Of a stretch of 64,000 nt of DNA, positions 59,756 through 64,000 are shown piece by piece; position 1 is the first letter of the stretch, and the number at the start of each line of letters is the position of its first letter. Location of the stretch: contig NZ_CP118574.1 in assembly GCF_028898845.1 (NCBI RefSeq), forward strand, positions 8,047,001 to 8,111,000. The letters are read 5' to 3'. The notes beneath the pieces were generated by a model. The model made no database searches. It saw only the letters and a program-made list of their open reading frames with translations, and was not told where the DNA came from. Made by a program: the position numbers and the translations under genes. Source of the DNA: Streptomyces sp. WZ-12. GTDB lineage: Bacteria; Actinomycetota; Actinomycetes; Streptomycetales; Streptomycetaceae.

Positions 59756-60199
59756 CCAGCCAGCGCGCTCACGAGCTGGCGGGACAACGGGCCGGTCGTC
59801 AGGAATGGCCACTCTTACCGACCATCCATTCCCGACTACCGTTCGTCTCCCGGGCGAGCGTCGATTTTCCGCATGCCGCTCACGCGAAATCCGCTCGACT
59901 CGCCGATGTCGGCCACGCCTTTCCGGGCGCGGCCGGCATCGGCCGGGGAAATCAACGGAGTGCGGAGCCACGGGCGCACGTCGCACAAAGGCCGGACTCC
60001 ACGCCTCTCACATGCACCTGTCCGACCGCCGAACGAATCGCGCCAGACGGCCTGTTCGTCCGGCCCTGATGGTTCGACTCCCACCGCTACATGAGGCAGA
60101 ATTCCCCGTCCAATCCGTGCGGCCGCACCGTAGGCGGCCGGGCGAACGCGGCGGATACGAGGACGACGGCCAACACAGCGGGCACAGAAGTGGTGACGG
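59756..60199. other. non-coding stretch
   Basis: 444 bases. No convincing gene, repeat or terminator; short frames lack RBS and codon bias. Confidence 0.45.
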
Positions 60200-61621
60200 G
60201 TGAAGAGCTACCAGCCGGGCAGCGACATCGCGGTGATCGGAGCCGGTGCCGCCGGCTCACTGACGGCCACGCGACTGCTCCAACACGCCGACCGCCACCG
60301 ACTCCGGCTCGACGTCTGGCTCATCGACCCCGCCCGCGAGAACGGCCGGGGCCCCGCCTACGGCACCGAAGACGCCCGCCATCTGCTCAACGTCCCGGCC
60401 GGCCGGATGACCGCGTTCGCCGAGGACCCCGCGCACCTCGTCCACTGGCTCGCCGACCGGCACCCCCAACACGCCGACCACGACGCCTTCGTGCCGCGCG
60501 CGCTCTACGGGCGCTACCTCTCGCACGTCCTGGACGACACCGCGCGCCGCACCGCCGGCGCCCGCCTGCATCGCGTGCACGCCAGGGCCATCGGGACGGC
60601 GCACCACGACGACTCCACCCTCTCCTTCCTCCTCAGCTCGGGCCGGACCCTCCGCGTCGACGCCGCCGTCCTCGCCCTGGGAAACTTCGCCGCGGACTGC
60701 CGATGGGCTCCCGAAGCCCTGCGCACATCGCACCGCTTCGTCGCCGCACCGTGGTCTCCCGACGCGCTCTCCGCCGTACCGCCCGGTGCCGACGTCCTGC
60801 TCGTCGGCACCGGACTCACCATGGCGGACCTGACGCTCAGCCTCCGACGGCCCGACCGCACGCTGATCGCCGTCTCCCGAAGCGGCCTGCTCCCGCAGCC
60901 ACACGCCGCGGAACCCCTGCCGCAGTTCCCGCCACCCGTCACCACCGGCCCTCCCGGGCTCGACGCGTTCCGCCGGGCGGTCCTCACGCACCTCTCCCGG
61001 AGCCGGCGCGCGCACGGTGACTGGCGGCCGGGCTTCGACAGCCTGCGCCCCCTCACCAGCGACCTGTGGCGCCAACTGCCGCCGGCGGACCGCACCCGCT
61101 TCCTCAAGGAGCACCTGCGCCTGTGGGAGGTCCACCGCCACCGCATGCCACCCCCGACCGCGGCCGCCGTCCGCCAGGCGTGCGAGCTCGGTCAACTCCG
61201 GCTCGCTTCAGCCCGGTTGACGGACGCCACGGTGACCGGCGACGGCGTCCGCGTACGCCTGAGCACCGGTACCACGCTCGACGTGGGCGCGGTGGTCAAC
61301 TGCACCGGGTCCCGGTCGGACGTGGGCTCGCTCGACGACCCGTTCTTGCACAGCCTCTTCAAGACCGGGCTCGCCCGCCCACACGCCACCGGCCTGGGCC
61401 TCAGCGCGACCCGGGACGGCCGCCTGCTGTCCGCACGGGGCCGGGGCGACACCATGGCTCCCCTCTGGGCGCTCGGTTCCCTGCTGCGGGGCGAACTCCT
61501 GGAGACCACGGCCATCCCGGAAATCCGGGTCCAGGCAGACGAGATCGCCGCATCGGCGGTCGCCCTCCTGACGCGGGGCGAGCACCCGCAACGCCACCAG
61601 GGCCTCTTCGCCTCCCCCTGA
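60200..61621 (+). CDS. FAD/NAD(P)-binding protein (NAD_binding_9 type)
   Basis: 473 residues. The FAD loop IAVIGAGAAGSLTATRLL is at residues 10-27, GPAYGTEDARHLLNVPAGRM continues the family signature, and a second Rossmann loop is VLLVGTGLTMADLTLSL near residue 200. AVVNCTGSRSDVGSLDDPFL and APLWALGSLLRGELLETTAI close it. This is the FAD-NAD(P)-binding family of unknown chemistry, often next to small-molecule or stress genes. GTG start at 60200 because GGGTGAAG overlaps the first codons; no better start is seen. Stands alone. Confidence 0.8.
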   Translation: MKSYQPGSDIAVIGAGAAGSLTATRLLQHADRHRLRLDVWLIDPARENGRGPAYGTEDARHLLNVPAGRMTAFAEDPAHLVHWLADRHPQHADHDAFVPRALYGRYLSHVLDDTARRTAGARLHRVHARAIGTAHHDDSTLSFLLSSGRTLRVDAAVLALGNFAADCRWAPEALRTSHRFVAAPWSPDALSAVPPGADVLLVGTGLTMADLTLSLRRPDRTLIAVSRSGLLPQPHAAEPLPQFPPPVTTGPPGLDAFRRAVLTHLSRSRRAHGDWRPGFDSLRPLTSDLWRQLPPADRTRFLKEHLRLWEVHRHRMPPPTAAAVRQACELGQLRLASARLTDATVTGDGVRVRLSTGTTLDVGAVVNCTGSRSDVGSLDDPFLHSLFKTGLARPHATGLGLSATRDGRLLSARGRGDTMAPLWALGSLLRGELLETTAIPEIRVQADEIAASAVALLTRGEHPQRHQGLFASP

Positions 61622-61648
61622 ATCGGGAGTCGTTGAATCGGGAGTCGT
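61619..61648. repeat. 15-bp direct repeat, two copies
   Basis: TGAATCGGGAGTCGT occurs at 61619-61633 and 61634-61648, with a third partial copy TGAAACGGGA after it. The first copy contains the stop of the FAD-protein gene, so each copy provides a stop codon. Confidence 0.8.
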
Positions 61649-61715
61649 TGAAACGGGACCGCCGCATTCCGCACCGAGGGCCCGGCCCCGGCCCCGGCAC
61701 AGGCACAAAAGAAAC

Positions 61716-61752
61716 AGCCGCCAGAACAGGCCGTGACCTGTCTGGCGGCTGC
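61716..61752 (-). terminator. rho-independent terminator after the APC permease
   Basis: On the minus strand CAGCCGCCAG-A-CAGG, loop TCACGG, CCTGT-TCTGGCGGCTG forms a long, nearly perfect stem followed by TTTCTTTTG. It sits 44 bp past the permease stop and faces the permease transcript; the convergent FAD gene ends 95 bp away. Confidence 0.85.
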
Positions 61753-61795
61753 TCATCGACTGCCAACTACCGGCTGCCAAGCGGAGGGGAGCGCC

Positions 61796-63475
61796 TCAGG
61801 AGACGAGCGCCCCGCGCTCCTCCGACCGCTGCCCGGGCAACCCGGTCGACTCGGCATCCGCATCCGAGCCCGATGCGGCCTCGCCGCGGAGTACGGGATC
61901 GGCGGCCGTCAGACCCTCGCGATGGGCCTGGACGCCGGCGCGCACCGCCCAGAAGTAGAAGCCCAGGGCCGACACCCCGACCAGCGCGATGTCCACGCCG
62001 CCCGGAATCACTCCGCGGCCGCCGAACTCGGTGCTGCCCAGGGCCGACAGCGCCGACAGCCACAGCAGGAAACCGATCAGCCACCAGGCCGCGGCGAACT
62101 GCCGGGCGAGGTTCCGCTCGCCCCGGCGGCGCAGCACCAGGGCCGCGATCGGAACCGAGACCAGCACGAGCAGGGTCACCTTGCCGGTGTTGGGCCACTT
62201 CGACCAGTACAGGGCGCAGGCGGCGAAGGCGAAGGTGATCGGGCAGAGCACCGACGCGGCCGGCAGGCGGAACGGCCGCGGCAGCTCCGGCTTGGTCCGG
62301 CGCAGCACGCCCACCGCGATGGGGCCGATCAGATACGAGACGACCATGGCGGCCGAGACGACGCTGGCCAGCGCCTCCCAACTGTGGCCGATGGTGAGCA
62401 GCAGGAGCACGGAGACGCCCAGGTTGACCCACATCGCGGGGCGGGCGGTGCCGTAGCGGGGGTGGACCTCGGCGATCTTCTTGGGGAAGAAGCCGGTCTC
62501 GGCGAGGTTCTGCGCCATGTACGAGGCCGAGGCCACGTTGGCGATGTTGGCACCGCACGGCGAGATGAACGCGCCGAACTGGAGCAGGGTGACGACCCAG
62601 TGCAGCATCAGCAGCTTGGCCAGGTCGGCGAAGGGGGAGGCGAAGTTGATCCCGTGCCACCCGGCCGCCTCGGCCAGCTTCTCCGGCGGGACCGAGCCGA
62701 GGAACGCGACCTGGAGGGCGAGGTAGATCACCAGGCCCAGGGAGAGCGCGCCGACCAGGGCGAGGGGGATGGCCCGGCCCGGGTTCCGGGCGGCGCCGCC
62801 GAGGTTGACGACCGCCTGGAAGCCGTTGAAGGCGAAGATGACGCCCGAGGTGGTGACGGCCGTCAGCACGGCCGACCAGCCGTTGGGGGCGAAGCCGCCG
62901 TGGTTGGTGAAGTTGCCGGTGTGGAAGCCGGAGGCGAGCAGTGCGATGACCGCGAGCACCGGGATGGCGAACTTCACCAGGGTCAGCATCGTGTTGGCCT
63001 TGGCCAGCAGCGCCACCGACCAGTAGCAGGCGAACCACAGGGCGAAGGTCAGGAACAGGGCCATCAGCGTGCCGGTGGCCGTGAGGCTGCCGTCGGAGAC
63101 CAGACCCTTGGCCCACCCGAAGCTCCAGGAGGACATGTACTGGGTGCCCGCGATCGACTCGATGGGGATCAGGGAGGCGATCGCGATCCACACCGCCCAA
63201 CCGCTGACGAAGCCCAGCACCGGGCCGTGCGTGATCGAACCGAAGCGCGCCATCGCACCCGGCAACGGGTAGGCGGCGCCGACCTCGGCGTACGACATGG
63301 CGATCATGCCGATGAAGACGGCGCCGATCACCCAGGCGACCAGCGCCGCGGGGCCGGCGACCTGTGCGGCCTGTCCGGCTCCGAAGAGCCAACCGGAGCC
63401 AAAGATCGACCCCAGCCCGATCATGATCAGGGCGAAGAGACTGAGGTTTTTCTTGTTGGCCGCGCTCATGTCCAT
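61796..63475 (-). CDS. APC family amino acid permease
   Basis: 559 residues with twelve membrane helices. The first helix LFALIMIGLGSIFGSGWLFG is the hallmark G-S-G substrate loop of APC transporters; IGMIAMSYAEVGAAYPLPGA, GVIFAFNGFQAVVNLGGAAR (helix 6) and FISPCGANIANVASASYMAQ (helix 8) follow. It imports an amino acid or related compound by proton or sodium symport; substrate unknown. MDMSAAN at 63475; a second ATG two codons later is possible. A palindromic operator-like site lies 90 bp upstream and a terminator directly after. Confidence 0.87.
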   Translation of the reverse strand: MDMSAANKKNLSLFALIMIGLGSIFGSGWLFGAGQAAQVAGPAALVAWVIGAVFIGMIAMSYAEVGAAYPLPGAMARFGSITHGPVLGFVSGWAVWIAIASLIPIESIAGTQYMSSWSFGWAKGLVSDGSLTATGTLMALFLTFALWFACYWSVALLAKANTMLTLVKFAIPVLAVIALLASGFHTGNFTNHGGFAPNGWSAVLTAVTTSGVIFAFNGFQAVVNLGGAARNPGRAIPLALVGALSLGLVIYLALQVAFLGSVPPEKLAEAAGWHGINFASPFADLAKLLMLHWVVTLLQFGAFISPCGANIANVASASYMAQNLAETGFFPKKIAEVHPRYGTARPAMWVNLGVSVLLLLTIGHSWEALASVVSAAMVVSYLIGPIAVGVLRRTKPELPRPFRLPAASVLCPITFAFAACALYWSKWPNTGKVTLLVLVSVPIAALVLRRRGERNLARQFAAAWWLIGFLLWLSALSALGSTEFGGRGVIPGGVDIALVGVSALGFYFWAVRAGVQAHREGLTAADPVLRGEAASGSDADAESTGLPGQRSEERGALVS

Positions 63476-63565
63476 GGCGGGCTACGTCCGTTCTGCTGTG
63501 CGAAGAGATCCAGACACACCTTAAATGAACTTTTTCGCATTTCCGTTCGTGCGTTGCACCACTAG

Positions 63566-63583
63566 CGATTATCGATTATCGAT
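63566..63583. promoter_or_regulatory. operator-like tandem palindrome upstream of the permease
   Basis: CGATTATCGATTATCGAT (63566-63583) contains overlapping ATCGAT palindromes in an AT-rich stretch (63525-63595) that is otherwise unusual in this GC-rich window. It lies 90 bp before the permease start and is probably a regulator binding site in the promoter. Confidence 0.55.
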
Positions 63584-63769
63584 CAAAACTCGAAACCCCA
63601 GTCACTGCCTGGCTGGCCAGGTGGCGCTTTGGCCTGCTTTCCTGGGGGTGGCGTCGCCGATTCACCCCGTAAATGGCAGGCAGTTCCACTGCCTGGATCC
63701 GGCGGTGTCGGGGGTCGCTAGAAATCGCTCAAAGATTCGATTTATGGCGAATGTGGCCCGCCGCCCGTG

Positions 63770-63871
63770 GGGTGCGACGCCTGCGCCGCCGCCGACGGCC
63801 GTACCGCCCTGCTGCGTGCGATCGACGGCGGCGCTTGCGAGAGCGCGTCCGTGCTCATCGACAACGGGGCT
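63770..63871 (+). pseudogene. ankyrin-repeat remnant
   Basis: The plus-strand frame reads ADGRTALLRAIDGGACESAS then VLIDNGA, a single ankyrin-like unit (xGRTALLxAIxxG...VLIDxGA). The frame upstream has no start or further repeats, so only a fragment of a lost gene remains. The rest of the 466-bp gap (63476-63941) holds the permease promoter. Confidence 0.35.
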
Positions 63872-63941
63872 CGGCAAGGTCCCCAAGGATGTCCCCGGCC
63901 CGTCGGACCCACCAACAACGTAGGAGCGACTGACGTACCGG

Positions 63942-64000
63942 TCACCCGAGTCGGGCGAGGGCGGCCGCGCTCGGGGTGCCTGGTTCTGCGGTGTAGAGGA
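63942..64000 (-). CDS. C-terminal end of an XRE/MmyB-like regulator (partial)
   Basis: The minus-strand frame runs in from beyond the window and ends with TGA at 63942-63944. The readable end, LYTAEPGTPSAAALARLG, resembles the C-terminus of XRE regulators with an MmyB-like ligand domain (typically TYTAEPGSPSxEALRLL). Only 18 residues are seen, so this call is tentative. Confidence 0.5.
   Translation of the reverse strand, partial: LYTAEPGTPSAAALARLG

Overview
The window is high-GC actinomycete DNA. GC-rich codon usage, rare TTA codons, a C1-mismatched initiator tRNA, many LysR/TetR/LuxR/DeoR regulators and a LAL-type LuxR activator all point to a Streptomyces chromosome (or close relative), probably an accessory, natural-product-rich part of it.

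Region 1 (1-24 kb) is a mosaic of small units: the end of a LuxR-type regulator, an SDR, a CPBP protease, a tartrate/D-malate dehydrogenase with a LysR regulator, a TetR regulator, two tiny coupled membrane proteins, a membrane protein with a Gly/His/Cys-rich tail, tRNA-fMet with a strong terminator, two methyltransferases, a GNAT acetyltransferase, a KilB-like protein, a coupled pair of nucleotidyltransferases, MFS/DeoR/HAD and LysR/EamA units, and a rifampin phosphotransferase (rph). A 19-bp rifamycin-associated element (RAE) lies upstream of rph.

Region 2 (24.4-36.4 kb) is a tightly coupled minus-strand operon resembling a small type II fatty-acid/polyketide pathway: acyltransferase, acyl-CoA oxidase, two KAS III enzymes, an SDR ketoreductase, ACP, KAS II and a zinc alcohol dehydrogenase. 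Next to it are two divergently transcribed paralogous helix-turn-helix/repeat regulators. The product is not recognisable.

Region 3 (36.7-44 kb) has a LysR regulator, a DoxX-like protein, a 160-bp MITE-like palindrome with CTAG flanks, an ECF sigma factor, an 18-bp collagen-like repeat, and a minimal RiPP locus: a 25-residue precursor ending KSLKAYAWYGWI followed directly by a short cytochrome P450. This matches the atropopeptide (tryptorubin-type) family.

Region 4 (44-59 kb) is a linear-azole (TOMM) RiPP operon on the minus strand, read from 56.0 to 44.0 kb: LLM flavin oxidoreductase, precursor peptide (core NCCCCCCPCCCT), ThiF-like leader-binding protein, YcaO cyclodehydratase, a tandem SagB-type dehydrogenase, a stand-alone thiopeptide-type (SpaB_C) protein, a second tandem SagB-type dehydrogenase, and an ABC exporter. 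A divergent 933-residue LuxR activator carries a TTA codon. The core has nine cysteines and no serine, so a poly-thiazole product is expected rather than a classical thiopeptide.

Region 5 (59-64 kb) holds a frameshifted secreted crystallin-like gene, an FAD/NAD(P)-binding protein, an APC amino-acid permease with terminator and operator-like palindrome, an ankyrin remnant and the end of an XRE/MmyB-like regulator.
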